DNA of 64,000 nt from Spongilla lacustris. Lineage: Eukaryota > Porifera > Demospongiae > Spongillida > Spongillidae. Position numbers and translations under genes: made by a program. The stretch is taken from positions 11,516,245-11,580,244 of the forward strand of contig OX442415.1 in assembly GCA_949361645.1 (NCBI GenBank), read 5' to 3'. The notes below the pieces were generated by a model. The model did no database searches. It worked only from the letters and a program-made list of their open reading frames with translations, and was not told the origin of the DNA. Within the stretch, counting starts at the first letter, position 1, and every line of letters starts with the position of its first letter. Positions 1 to 10,998 of this stretch are shown here, piece after piece.

Positions 1-171
1 GTATGAGAGATTGAGGATCATAGCCTGAAAAGTAATGTCACATAAACACAGCTTCACTCTGCGTGCACCGCCTGACATATCTCAGGAAAGGCTATTCCAT
101 CGTCCGTTCATCTGTTGCGTGATAGTACAACCGATCAGTCGCGGGTACCCAGACTAAAACCCATCCTAAAT

Positions 172-350
172 AGCGTAAAAACCATGCATCCTGCGTCCAG
201 GGTGGGAATAGTGTAAAAACCTTACTTGGAGGGGTTTTGTCGAATGTTGACGTATGAATTGAATTATTGCTTCAACATTCGACAGAACTAGGGTAGAACC
301 ACATGTATTCCCATCCTGGACGCACAATCCGGGCAGGATGGTTTTTTATG
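172..350. repeat. Imperfect foldback (inverted repeat) element
   Basis: The sequence reading AAAAACCATGCATCCTGCG near 177 and its reverse complement near 346 pair, as do TGTCGAATGTTGA (about 239-251) and TCAACATTCGACA (about 272-284), leaving a loop of roughly 20 nt. The arms are imperfect, with small insertions. This looks like a small foldback or MITE-type element; no coding capacity is seen. Confidence 0.6.
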
Positions 351-417
351 CTGTATAAGGACGGGTCTTTGTTAAAAACCAGCCTGTTGGACGTTTATAA
401 CTGCCTTTGTTGTCCTA

Positions 418-572
418 TAGGTAGGACATTGCGCCCTATAGTGTGGATTGTCCGGGGGGGACATTTTACCCTAGTGGGGGACAGTTTGCCCTAGTGCAGA
501 ATGTCCGGGGGGACATTGTGCCCTAGTGCAGAATGTCCGGGGGGACATTCTGCACGGGGGGACAATCCGCCC
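418..572. repeat. GGGGACA / GGACATT tandem motif block
   Basis: Short motifs of the form CCGGGGGGACATT and GCCCTAGTGCAGAATGT recur several times between 440 and 570. The same GTCCCCCC/GGGGGGAC vocabulary forms the subterminal repeats of the element at 42416-43469, so this is probably the end of a related element. No target-site duplication was recognised. Confidence 0.5.
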
Positions 573-1333
573 TCCCACAACGTAACACTACATGCAGAGC
601 AATATTTCTGAGGGCGTAACTGTTTACAAACTAAATGTCGTGTCTCTCTTCAATGCAGTCGCGTGCACGATAGGGCTTTTCTCAACAAACAAAAACCGCG
701 ATCAAAACCGAGGTCTACAGTATTCTTCGTCTTCCCACTGCTGTCTCTTACCAGTACATATATACAGTGTATGAGTTGATACACAGTCCCGTTTTAACTT
801 TTTACAACGTTCGATGCGCCTATACGTCTTGAAAAGCGTTTTACTTTTCAATTTACTGCCGCGCAAGCCAAATATAGTTATAACAAAGTTCTTCGATCTG
901 CAGAAACCGTGCTATAACATTGTTCTAAGAATTGGCATGGGATAAGCACACAAACGATCAAGTTGTTGTGGTAGTAATAACTGCTATTAAATGCCGGTGC
1001 AGTTGGCATAATGATTTATGTCTATATACTAAGCGTGTGTTGATTAATGAAAACTATATACCAATACTAGCTAGGCTATTGTGCGAGCGTTTTATATAGG
1101 TTATTATTAGGAACGCAACTTATTGTGATTTCGTTTCTATGATCTAAGATGTTTCTAGCTTTTTTTCAACCTGCATGCATGGTGTATTTATACTAGTATA
1201 AGCGTACACAGATCATTTGCATATACTACAGATCATTAGTAATTATTAGACATGTTTCATATCCAGGTACTCTCCTGTCTGTGCTTCTATCAAGGGGCCC
1301 AATAGTATATCCATCGCTGTTGTCACCTACAAG
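573..1333. other. Intergenic stretch, nothing recognised
   Basis: AT-rich sequence upstream of the receptor gene at 1334. The open reading frames here are short and unlike known proteins, and I see no repeats or splice-linked exons. Confidence 0.4.
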
Positions 1334-2335
1334 ATGACCAATGATTCTTTGAGCGGTACGAGTTACTACGCAGCAATGAATAGTGCCTCTGCAGTAGTGT
1401 GTCTGCTGGCGGTCATCTTGGTGTTTGCTCTGAAGCTATTCAACAAGGTGGTTTATCGGTTGGCTCTGTATCAGGTGCTGGCTTCTTTAGCATTAGCACT
1501 GGTGTCGATTGTACAAACCATTTTTGTTTTGTACAATGAAAACCCAGAAGTATATGGTCGAGTATGCACTGCCATTGGATGGTTGGCATTGTACACTCAA
1601 TGGATGAAGCTACTCTTTACTATGTGGGTAACAGTTCATATCTTCTGTTTTGCAGTGCTCCACAAGAACCTAAAGAAGCTGGAAGTGGTGTACATTGTGA
1701 CCTCAATACTCATACCAGCTATTATAGCTTGCGTTCTACTGATAACAAGCACTTATGGTCTCATTCAAGGTGGTGCTAATGTGTGCTATATTAAAGCTGA
1801 AAGTAGAATTGCTCTAATTGAAACATTTGCTCTCTGGAGTGGTCCAGCAATGGTAGTACTTTTAGCAGCATCCATAGCCATGCTTGTCACTGTGATTGTA
1901 CTGTGTCGTGTGGCCATGGTGTGCTCAAGGTGTCAATATGAGCCAATCAGAGAAGGTGACCAGTATTGGAATGCCCTTAAGCAGCTCCTACCATTGGCTG
2001 CATTTCCGATGCTGTTTTTTCTTTTCGAAGTACCATTATTTGTGTGGGACATCTACCTAACCAAAACACCCACAACTAATAAGGCACTCTTGATTTCCTG
2101 TGTTGCGTTTGTCACCCTGTGGAGCATGAGCTCAGGAGTGACACTACTTGTTCACATCACTGTGGCTAGGTGTTCTGCTAAGAGGAAGACAAATACCAAT
2201 CAAACATGTCCTCATCACAGTGTGTCTCATTACCATGCTATCAGCATTAAGTTGGAGGCTAAGTCAGCAGTAATAAGTGCCACTCACTTTTCTCTGCCAA
2301 ATGATAGTATATACCTTAACATAGTGCCAGAATAG
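1334..2335 (+). CDS. Intronless 7-transmembrane receptor (GPCR-like)
   Basis: A 333-residue single-exon protein starting at the first in-frame ATG. Seven hydrophobic segments can be placed at about residues 15-36, 44-67, 79-109, 118-140, 166-192, 215-240 and 250-276, with a short N-terminus carrying an N-D-S sequon and a polar cytoplasmic tail rich in Ser, His and Lys. Cys78 at the top of TM3 and Cys151 in the second extracellular loop are placed as for the conserved GPCR disulfide. Distinctive strings are YRLALYQVLASL in TM2 and HKNLKKLE after TM3. There is no rhodopsin-type DRY motif, so assignment to the rhodopsin class is doubtful; a cAMP-receptor-like or lineage-specific class is more likely. 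A frameshifted paralogue lies at 14055-15042 on the other strand. Ligand unknown. Confidence 0.8.
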   Translation: MTNDSLSGTSYYAAMNSASAVVCLLAVILVFALKLFNKVVYRLALYQVLASLALALVSIVQTIFVLYNENPEVYGRVCTAIGWLALYTQWMKLLFTMWVTVHIFCFAVLHKNLKKLEVVYIVTSILIPAIIACVLLITSTYGLIQGGANVCYIKAESRIALIETFALWSGPAMVVLLAASIAMLVTVIVLCRVAMVCSRCQYEPIREGDQYWNALKQLLPLAAFPMLFFLFEVPLFVWDIYLTKTPTTNKALLISCVAFVTLWSMSSGVTLLVHITVARCSAKRKTNTNQTCPHHSVSHYHAISIKLEAKSAVISATHFSLPNDSIYLNIVPE

Positions 2336-3535
2336 TTTTTTTTTACGTGCGACAAACCTTTGCTTTGGTAGGTCCAGGGTAAAATGAAGAAGCGAACATG
2401 GCATGGATGATGGTGCAGGCCCCTCCCCCATTTTCCTCACTGATGTAAACATTTAGAATGTTGTTTTGTATCAATCGGGTGTATATAAATGTGTGCATGT
2501 GTGTGTTATATGTTATTGTAAATACCGGTATATATGATGCAATATAGTGTTTTTGCGGCATCAGTTTTTCACCAATATTATATATACCTAGGGTAGCGTA
2601 TAATATTGTATTTTATATCTATACGTTCTTTAGGATCGTACTCCCTAGATACGTCCAACCATTTAGCGACAATTAATCGCTTGTTGTTGAGTAAACCTAA
2701 ATTGTAGGTGTATAAATAAAAAAAACCCACAGTTCTATAAAAATTATTCATGTACATAGTAAGCGTACAATAGGGTATACCTATATGTGTCTGAAAAATA
2801 TAAGGTGAGAATAACTTCTCATCTTTACAGCTGATCATGGGAAGTTACAATATCAATATCAAAATGATTTTCAGTTGATCTAAATGTGCATTGTTTTTCT
2901 TTCAAATACTGATTGGCATCACATAATGTGACCAAGTCATGCAAGACCAAATTAAAGACACATGCATGCAGGATCAAATGAGCACATGTTACAAGTCAAT
3001 AGGTGTGCCAATGTTCATATTTCATTATTGCTTCCATAACTATACCCAACTGATCCATAAATGTATTTCTCAATACATCAGATTCATCTGATGGGTTTAG
3101 AAGATGTTATGTTTGGAGAAAAAAAAAAAAAAAAAAAAAAAAAAACACCGAAAGAGGCGATTTCAGTCACCAAGTGTTCTCAATACTGTAGTTATGTTAT
3201 GTTAGGCAGTTGTTGTTAGGGTACTATAAATGCAACGTTGTGGGGTTCTTGCATGCTCAAAATGATTAGCACAGTGAAACTGAAACCCAGCTGCATGTCT
3301 CACGCTGCCACAACTGATTCATCAGTTTGGTAGTATCTGAGATTTGCACCTCTGCACGAGGTACTCTTACATCATCACCCATGCAAGGAACCAATTGATG
3401 AACCAGGCATGGTATAGGCCTACAGGTGTACTCTTAGGCATATGGTAGCTCTGTTCTTAGTAGCCTTGTTAGCTTCTTCAATACATTCTGTACATGTATA
3501 CTGCATGATCTTGGATCAAACGCTACTATATACAG
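2336..3535. other. Intergenic stretch with poly-A run
   Basis: This is non-coding downstream sequence of the receptor gene. It contains an uninterrupted A run at about 3119-3145, which could be the tail of a retroposed sequence. The minus strand around 2890-3110 has a short open stretch without a recognisable family. Confidence 0.35.
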
Positions 3536-3823
3536 CTACTCATTGCAACATATATACATGTAGGTCATACCAGTCGCAAAGTTGTCACAATCTAATGATA
3601 TGTTACACCTGAAGCAAACGCTGGAAACTGTTTTCAGTACATGTAAAAATGTGGACTTTGCTTCAATATTAAACTGCGAATCAGGAGTGATTACAGCTTT
3701 CACTAACCCTTCAGCAGTGTCTAGATTGTGTCTTAGCGTGACTCTTACACCAACAGCTAATTTGAACTTAGCATCCAAACTGGTATCATTTTTGTTTACA
3801 CTTCTCAAGTCCAGAGGTTCCAT
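3536..3823 (-). pseudogene. PIF1/Helitron-helicase-like fragment
   Basis: The minus-strand frame contains FKLAVGVRVTLRHNLD followed by TAEGLVKAVI. This resembles the PIF1-family helicase pattern 'L-K-x-G-x-x-V-x-L-x-R-N-x-D-x-x-x-G-L-V-N-G'. Only about 95 residues are open, with no Walker A motif or other helicase motifs nearby, so it is read as a broken fragment of a PIF1 or Helitron-type helicase. The overlapping plus-strand frame is regarded as its shadow. The family call rests on one motif and is moderate at best. Confidence 0.4.
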
Positions 3824-3936
3824 TTAACTGCAGATGCAGTTTCATCATACTCATCAATACAGGGTATGTACACAACTTCTCAACCCAGATATCATGTCTG
3901 GTAACTTGTTGCAAACAAGAGAAAGTTGCTAACCTA

Positions 3937-3994
3937 ATCTTTTCAGCAGCTGTATTTTCAGAAGTTGTTCTGAAAATACAGCTGCTGAAAAGAT
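3937..3994. repeat. Perfect 27-bp stem hairpin, 4-nt loop
   Basis: The 27 nt at 3937-3963 (starting ATCTTTTCAGCAGCTG) are the exact reverse complement of 3968-3994, separated by the loop GTTG. It lies about 500 bp beyond the 3' end of the SLC35B4 coding sequence. It could be a small palindromic element or a transcribed hairpin; the perfect pairing is more typical of a recent palindrome than of a microRNA precursor. Confidence 0.8.
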
Positions 3995-4493
3995 CATAGG
4001 AGTCTCCTTAGTGAAGTGAGTTAACCCATTTAAAAACTGTCCAAATTCAAATATTGTGAAACATCACCAGTTGAACCATTAACAGGAGGAAGCTGTAGTA
4101 TGTGTCCCCCAACATAGAGGAAATCAAACCACTGGTCAACCCCCCCCAACAATTCTTGAATGTAACTCAAGATTGACTAAAAACACTCCTAAGGCTTGAA
4201 AATGAACATGCGCAAAGTTACATTGAAACATTTTCTGTTGTAAAAATCATCCCTCTTTGTGTAATTTTACTTGTGCATAACCATAAATGAATGTTTTTTT
4301 TTTTTTTTTTTTTTGGGAATCAATACTTCTTAAAAATTGTGGGATGAAATTATGCAAAGGGTCCCCAGACCCTTACAGAGATGTTCCATTATTTCTCCAT
4401 AGCAGTTCTCAAAGTTAAATAAGAAAAGTGATGAAACGTTTGACAAAAGAACCCCACAATGCAACACACAATAGGCAAACACCCAACAGGCAG
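3995..4493. other. 3' flank of SLC35B4 gene
   Basis: Non-coding sequence with a C run near 4141-4148 and a T run at about 4297-4314. It probably includes the 3' UTR of the minus-strand gene that ends at 4494. No other feature was seen. Confidence 0.35.
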
Positions 4494-4764
4494 TTAATCC
4501 TGTTTAGACCTTGTAGGCAGTAGGTCATTTGACGAAAACAGGAGGGTCCCCAGGAAGACGGCAGCGGTACCCACCCAGTGGTAGAGGGTGAAGGGATTCT
4601 GGAAGTAGAAAATGGACACCACCAGGCTCAGGAACTTCCTCAGTGTGACCACCAGGGTGACGGTGAGGGAGGGACAGCTGGCTGTGAGCGTGAAGACAGC
4701 TCTGATGCAGACATATCTACACACACCCATATGGTCAAGGAGCCACAAGGGCATGTGAGCAAAC

Positions 4765-4807
<43 letters not shown>

Positions 4808-5334
4808 TACACCATACACACATACACACTCACACATACACACACACACTTACCCACACATACATGTATACACACATACACACAAACCATACACAGACAC
4901 ACACACACATACACACACACAAACACACATCATACACACATACACACTCACACATACACTTACCCACACATACATGTATACACACATACACACAAACCAT
5001 ACACACAGACACACACACATACACACACACATACACACACCATACACACATATACACACCATACACACACACCATACACACATACACACACATACACTTA
5101 CCCACACATACATGTATACACACATACACACAAACCATACACACAGACACACACACACATACACACACATACACACACATACATACACACACTTACCCAT
5201 ACATACATGTATACACACATACACACAAACCATACACACACACACACACATACACACATACATATACACACATACATGTATACACACATACACACAAACC
5301 ATACACACAGACACACACACATACATGTATACAC

Positions 5335-5433
<99 letters not shown>

Positions 5434-7440
5434 GTCAAGGAGCCACAAGGAACACGTATATGAGAAAAATGGTACCATTTCCTGGAGTTTTCCAAAAAGA
5501 ATGAAGATTTGATTGCTCATTACATGGGGATACCAGGTGTAGAATTGTAACTTACACAACAATACACATTTAGTTCTGAAAACTGCTAAAGAACAAGCAA
5601 AAGCTACACACTTGGGTCAGTACTTTATACCTGGCAGTCTAATTTTAAGACCTCAGTGCGTAAGAACTTTAAAACATAGCACACTAAAATGAATAATAAT
5701 AATAACAATAATAATGATAGGGTTGATAGAAATGGTCCCGTGTACACAGATTTGGCTTCGTTAAATCAAATACGACTGTCCATCACAAAGGCCGGCACAT
5801 GATAAATTAGGCACACATTTCAATGCAAAGTGTGGAAAGATCACACGCCACACGGTCCAATGCCACAGCAGTCAGTACCAAGCGCAATCAAACACATGAG
5901 ACCATTCTGATATGATACATTCCTAGAATACATATGCCGTGTAAAGGAACCCCCAGTGCAATAATATACAATTTCCAGAATGAGCATGGCATCAAATTTG
6001 ATTCATGCAAATGAAATGTTGACTATGGATAATCCAATTTCAAGGTCATAAGAAAGGAGTTGTAGAGGACCTAGGAATCTCTTAGAACATCGATAAAACA
6101 TAATAATTATTTTTGCAAAAGAGCTCCACAGCTGCACTGAACTACTCCCAATTGTGCTACACACATTACGTAACAATAAAAGGAAGGGGATACTGTGTGA
6201 TGGCATTGAGCAGCAGGTACACCCACATGCTTGGTACGGAGAGGGGTCCAATGTTGATGGGGGCTATGAGGTAGTAATGACATAATCCTTTACCACGATG
6301 GATTAAGAAAGCATAGAACAACAGACCGGACTGTGAGAATGACATCACACAACGCCATATCTCAGGTGAAAAGATGAGGAATCCTGGCAGTGGAAGGGCA
6401 TGCTGGAGGGAGGAGGGCAAACACCTCTTAAAAGGTATTCAGGGAAATATGCACCCCCTCCAATAGCATTTTGAAAGACACGCCCACTCCCCCTCAGGCA
6501 CACCCATTTCCTCTCAGACCCACCCACTCCCTCCCATAAGCCTTAACCTCTCACATCTCCCTACATGTACTTACTGTGTAGAACATTGCTTCTCTGATGT
6601 GCTTCCCATGCTCTCGATACATTAACTCCTACACATCATTAAAGTGGTTATTAAACTCATACATTATTGGAGTGGTTATTTAAAAAATCCTACACATTTA
6701 TTTAAGTACAGCCATTCAAACTTCTTGATGTTACTATAGTGCTTTAATAATAAATTCTTCATGCTACTGAAATACTGACCACAAAAGCCTCATGGTTACA
6801 ATGGCAATCACCCAAACTGATCTTCTAAATATACATCAGTTGCACATACTTGGATAATACCCATCCCAGAAGCAAGGATGAGTGAAAAGACCAGCAGAGC
6901 AACTCCTATGATGGGAGCAGAGGGAGTGGAAGGGAAGTCAAAACAGTGTGCATCACAAGACAAAGCAAAGGAAACATGGCAAGTGAACAAAAGACTTGAG
7001 AGAGGTGGGAGGGGGGTAGAGGTAGGGAGGGAGGGAGGGAGGGGGGGAGGGAGGGAGGGAGGGAGGGAGGGAGGGAGGGAGGGAGGGAGGGAGGGAGGGA
7101 GGGAGGGAGGGAGGGAGGTAGGGCACTTTATTCAATGAGAACAAAAAGGCAATGGAAGACGGGCAACACACACCTGTTAGTACTTTTGCATTCTCAGCTA
7201 GAGATATTGCCTCAAGGGAGACTTCTTCCTTCTTTGTGTGTGGTTTAGTGAAGTTAATCTTATTAAGTACTTATTTAAAAAAGATAACTTACTTTCTCTC
7301 CGGCAGAGGCTAGGGTTGCTATGGAGATACCTACTGTGATCAGAACCACTCCTAGGTACTGTGATATGAGATACCTGATTTGATGTGTGTGCGCGTACAT
7401 ACCCACATGTACACACATGAAAACATATACACATGTACAC

Positions 7441-7488
<48 letters not shown>

Positions 7489-8174
7489 GTAATGCTATCA
7501 AAAACAGACACTGCACACTTGCTCACCTTCTCTTCAAAACTATCACCCCCAACAGCAGGTTTGTCATAAGGGAGCCCTGTGTGATGAAGATGGTGATCAG
7601 ATAGGTTAGGGGTGGAGGTGGGGTGGAGGGGGCATGCATATGGCTGTACTATGATGCCCAATTCTGGTATGCATGTGTACATGCTGATGAGAGATAGGAC
7701 TACCATTCATATCATTAAGGGTTAAAAGGGGAGGGAGATGTATTGGGGCTCCCCTGATGAGCTGGCTAGGGATGAGCGAGGACGTCTTTCAACCGAGGCG
7801 CCATCTGCACTTAACTGACCGACTTAATGATCATCACCAGAGGCATGGGCACGCGGAACACGAAGGCGTAGTTACTGATGACGTTGACCACAAAGAACAG
7901 CCCGACCAGCCGCATGTACTTGCCCAGAGGTATCTTTGGCGCGCCCCGAAGGCCACCCGCCACCAGTAGGCCTTCCAGCGAGACGAAAAGGAACTGAGCG
8001 AACGTGATAGCGGTACCAGCTCTCGGGTCCTGGCTAATAATATAAACGGTGGCGGGGAATTATTAACCGGTAAAAAACAAAACGCCCTCACTTGATCATG
8101 AGCTCCAGGAAGATCACATTGCAGCAGCAGGATACGAGCACCACACATACCACCACTGGCACCGTAGGTTCCAT
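4494..8174 (-). CDS. SLC35B4: UDP-xylose/UDP-GlcNAc transporter (SLC35B4-like), 10 exons
   Basis: This gene encodes a multi-pass Golgi/ER nucleotide-sugar antiporter. Exons in order of translation are 8174-8092, 8033-7820, 7576-7527, 7374-7293, 7231-7174, 6905-6850, 6628-6575, 6402-6327, 6263-6194 and 4716-4494. All have GT donors and AG acceptors, the phases match, and the sum is 966 nt (321 codons plus stop), close to the 331 residues of the human protein. Family landmarks from N to C are CCCNVIFLEL (first helix), ITFAQFLFVSLEG, NVISNYAF, MPLVMIIKSGSL, HALPLPGF, MWVYLLLNAITQ, and the very conserved LTVTLVVTLRKFLSLVVSI followed by FQNPFTLYHWVGT. The start is the only ATG upstream of the first helix. 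The last intron (4717-6193) carries the large CA-rich block. The gene appears intact. The exon 4 and 5 acceptors sit next to microsatellites, so splice accuracy there is the least certain part. Confidence 0.92.
4768..5430. repeat. Complex (CA)n/(ACAT)n microsatellite block
   Basis: About 660 bp of CA-rich sequence with repeated higher-order units of the type CATACATGTATACACACATACACACAAACC, ending in a pure (CA)n run at about 5342-5430. It lies inside the last SLC35B4 intron. The long open frames on both strands are artefacts of the repeat. Confidence 0.95.
7022..7121. repeat. (GGGA)n microsatellite
   Basis: About 100 bp of GGGA repeats on the plus strand, interrupted once by extra Gs. It lies in SLC35B4 intron 5 (6906-7173) and reads as TCCC in the sense direction of that gene. 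Confidence 0.95.
7438..7486. repeat. (CA)n microsatellite
   Basis: A CA run of about 40-50 bp within SLC35B4 intron 3 (7375-7526), upstream of the exon 4 acceptor on the minus strand. Confidence 0.9.
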
Positions 8175-8639
8175 CAAAGATCTGAATACTTCGCGCCACG
8201 TTACGTTTTTAAAATCAGCAACTAAATTCTTTAATTTGCTAGTAATCAATGACGTCATCGGAGGTTTTTATTTAAATTTTTCAATTCCATTTCTCGATTC
8301 CATGTCTGATGATGTTGCTCATGTTCCCCGCAGCGGTTCTGCACTGTGACCCGATGGCTGAAACTACATGCCTATCAAAGATCTCATAAGCCAGGAAGCA
8401 GCCCAACCCTCCTGACCTGCAGAGCTGTAATTATTGAGGTCTATCAGGAATCCAAATCCGATGTTAAATTGAGCACTTCAGGGAAAACCTTGACTATGTA
8501 TGACGAAGACAGCACTAGCGACGGGCAATAAAATAACCTGACTGGCACACATGGGTGCAGGCACTGTCTGCACCCATGTGTGGTCTGTCCAAATGGAAAA
8601 GTTATGGCTTCTTAAGATCAATGCTCAGAGACTTCCCTT
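8175..8639. other. Upstream region of SLC35B4
   Basis: Presumed promoter or 5' UTR side of the minus-strand SLC35B4 gene. Small open frames here have no recognisable family. A GCACTGTCTGCACCCATGTG segment at about 8562 is preceded by its near inverse (ACATGGGTGCAGG at about 8549), forming a short hairpin. Confidence 0.35.
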
Positions 8640-8640
8640 A

Positions 8641-8955
8641 CATGATCCTCCTCCTCTTCCTCTTCCTCCTCCTCCCCTCCTCTTCCTCCTCCTCCTTCCC
8701 CTCCTCCTCTTCCCCTCCTCCTCCCCCTCCTCCTCTTCCCCTTCCCCTCCTCCTCTTCCCCTCCCCCTCCTCCTCCTTCTCATCCTCCTCCCCCTCCCCC
8801 TCCCTCTCCTCCTTCCCCTCCCCTCTTCCTCCTCCCCCTCCTCCTCCTCCCCTCCCCCTCCTCCTCCTCCTCCCCCTCCCCTCCTCCTCCTCCACCTACT
8901 CCTCGTCCTCCTCCTCCTCCTCCTCTCCCTCCTCCCCCTCCCCCTCCCCCTCTAC
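8641..8955. repeat. (TCC)n-type polypyrimidine tract
   Basis: About 315 bp composed almost only of C and T (CCTCCTCTTCC-like units) on the plus strand. All three plus-strand frames are open over it, giving Pro/Ser/Leu-rich translations, and the reverse gives Glu/Arg/Gly; I do not regard any as coding. Such homopurine/homopyrimidine tracts can form triplex structures. Confidence 0.95.
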
Positions 8956-9714
8956 ACCTTACAACCTTACATCCTCCAGTCTAAAGTAATACATATTGAT
9001 ATAATTATAATTTTATAATCATAATTATATTATATCACATGGCGCTATTACATTGATTTTGATGATGATGTCTCTGCATGGACCTACAACCCTAACATGT
9101 TCCCTCCAGCTTTTCTTGCCTTGGTGTCCGGTTCGTGTAATATAGCATTTGTTCCTGCAGCCTAGTGTGAAAATTAGCTAACATCACACCTGCATGTGGA
9201 ATCCCATCCTTAACCCCCCACGTGCACTGATCAATCTCTTATGCAAGCATAAAAATGGGTGTGGACTATTTATTTAGCTCAATAGCAGACAACATTTAAA
9301 GTTTGCATTAGGCATAGTGATAGTACCTATAAGTAAAACATGACTTCGTTGTTGTCCGACAGCATTTCACTTTTGTTATCATCATCATAATTTTCGATGC
9401 CATTGCAATGTGGCTTCCTTAGCTTCAGAGCTGCATTAAGGCATCATGATGGCAATGGAGGAGGTGCCCATCATGAGAACAAGTGACCTTTGGTATAATA
9501 GTCTTTACAAATGTATAGTACTTAATAGGAAGTTTATTCATCATGCCTGTGGTTTTGGCCAATAACAATGTCTGGCTACATGTATAAAGGTCCTGCTCTG
9601 ACATCCAGCTCTCTAGGGAGCTCCAGTCCCCAGTCCACAATAACATAACCGGTTAATTGATTTATGTCATCCAGAAACTCAATGTACTATATGTAGGTTC
9701 ACCAGAGGGGATAG
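8956..9714. other. Intergenic stretch, nothing recognised
   Basis: AT-rich at 8985-9035, then unremarkable. A 73-residue minus-strand open frame at 9425-9646 has no family that I recognise. Confidence 0.35.
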
Positions 9715-9725
9715 TGTGGCTCCAT

Positions 9726-10013
9726 GGCCACCTGCAGTGGGGGTGGGGGTGTTGCCCCACCTGCAGTGTGGAGTGTGGCTCCACCTGCAGTGTGGGGTGT
9801 GGCTCCACCTGCAGTGTGGGGTGTGGCTCCACCTGCAGTGGGGGTGGGGCTCCACCTGCAGTGGGGGTGTGGCTCCACCTGCAGTGTGGGGTGTGGCTCC
9901 ACCTGCAGTGTGGAGTGTGGCTCCACCTGGAGTGGGGGTGGGGCTCCACCTGCAGTGGGGGCGGGGTTCCACCTGCAGTGGGGGTGGGGCTCCACCTGCA
10001 GTGGGGTCTTGTG
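9726..10013. repeat. 23-24 bp minisatellite, about 12 units
   Basis: Units of the form CTCCACCTGCAGTGTGGGG plus TGTGG recur about 12 times, alternating between 24 bp (GTGTGG ending) and 23 bp (GGGTGGGG ending). Because most units are near a multiple of three, frames stay open on both strands across the block (Pro/His/Cys/Trp-rich translations). These are judged non-coding. Confidence 0.95.
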
Positions 10014-10998
10014 GTCTGCCACATGGATGGTTTCCTGTTTGTGTAATACAAGCACACCACTGGATCAGTGCAGTACGTTGTTGACAAACATCAATAGCCC
10101 TTGGTTCAAAAACACAAATGGCTTCAGGATCCTGCAGCTGGTTTAGAATTTTCTGTAGTGAGAGAGGGAAAGTGTACAGGCGTGTGTGTGTGAAGGGAGG
10201 AGAGGCGAGTATTTGGCACTTTTCTATAGATCAACGTGTCATTTTTTTGCTATTTGCATGAAGTGCCAACACACACACACATGCATGTACATGTATGAAA
10301 GATGCTGTGCCATATGGCAATACATAGTGCCTTCTAGCTAGCGGAGCTGTAATGTGCAGCAAGGCGCTGTTGTTGAAAAAATATATATACCCGTCACTGG
10401 CACAGAATTTCCTAGACATGCAGTTATGTAATGGCAAGAATTTTGCACCTGTATGGTACTATGATGCTAATACAAATAGCTATCAATACTATTATATACA
10501 TTATTGATATCCCATCTCGATGGTGGCAGCAGACAGCCATGCAGGAAACAATAGTGGATGCTAGCCAGGTGTGAATTATAATTGTTCGGGCCCCTCCCCA
10601 GTATATTTTCCCGCTGGATTGTTTTTTATTGCAGCAACAGCAGAATTAGTAAAAGCTACCTCTTACAGTTCTGTGTGCAGCCAAACCAATGAGCTTATCA
10701 AGCGAAGGAAGATCTCATAACGAAATCTTTTTTTGCCTTTTCATTTGCATCTCTTTAGTACAAAATGGCTAATCATGTAATTTAAATTAATGAAAATGAA
10801 TAATTATCGCCCGCATGCACATTTTATTGAAAACATGCGGACGAGAAACCAATAATTTAAAAATCATGGCGATGCAATGTCATGGCAGCGAAGTTGTGGA
10901 CTTGTGGTTGCCCTGACTTCGGATGCATGTGCAATCAAATTCCTCTAACATAGCGTAAAGACCGTTAAACAATATGAAATAATATAATTATTAACATT
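10014..10998. other. Upstream region of the methyltransferase gene
   Basis: Intergenic sequence with short AC runs (about 10270) and AT-rich sequence just before the ATG at 10999. No coding feature was recognised. Confidence 0.35.

Noticed and set aside
4578..5504. Long open frames (about 100 to 308 codons) of His-Thr, Val-Cys or Met-Cys repeats on both strands
   Set aside because: They are translations of the CA microsatellite, open in several frames at once. The real coding sequence at 4494-4716 is the last SLC35B4 exon.
8551..9018. Pro/Ser/Leu-rich open frame of 155 codons
   Set aside because: It is a low-complexity polypyrimidine tract with all forward frames open; there is no family resemblance or codon structure.
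9657..10146. Several overlapping Cys/Trp/His/Pro-rich frames on both strands, which could suggest a repeat protein
   Set aside because: Openness on both strands is explained by the 24-bp minisatellite, and there are no conserved flanking residues.
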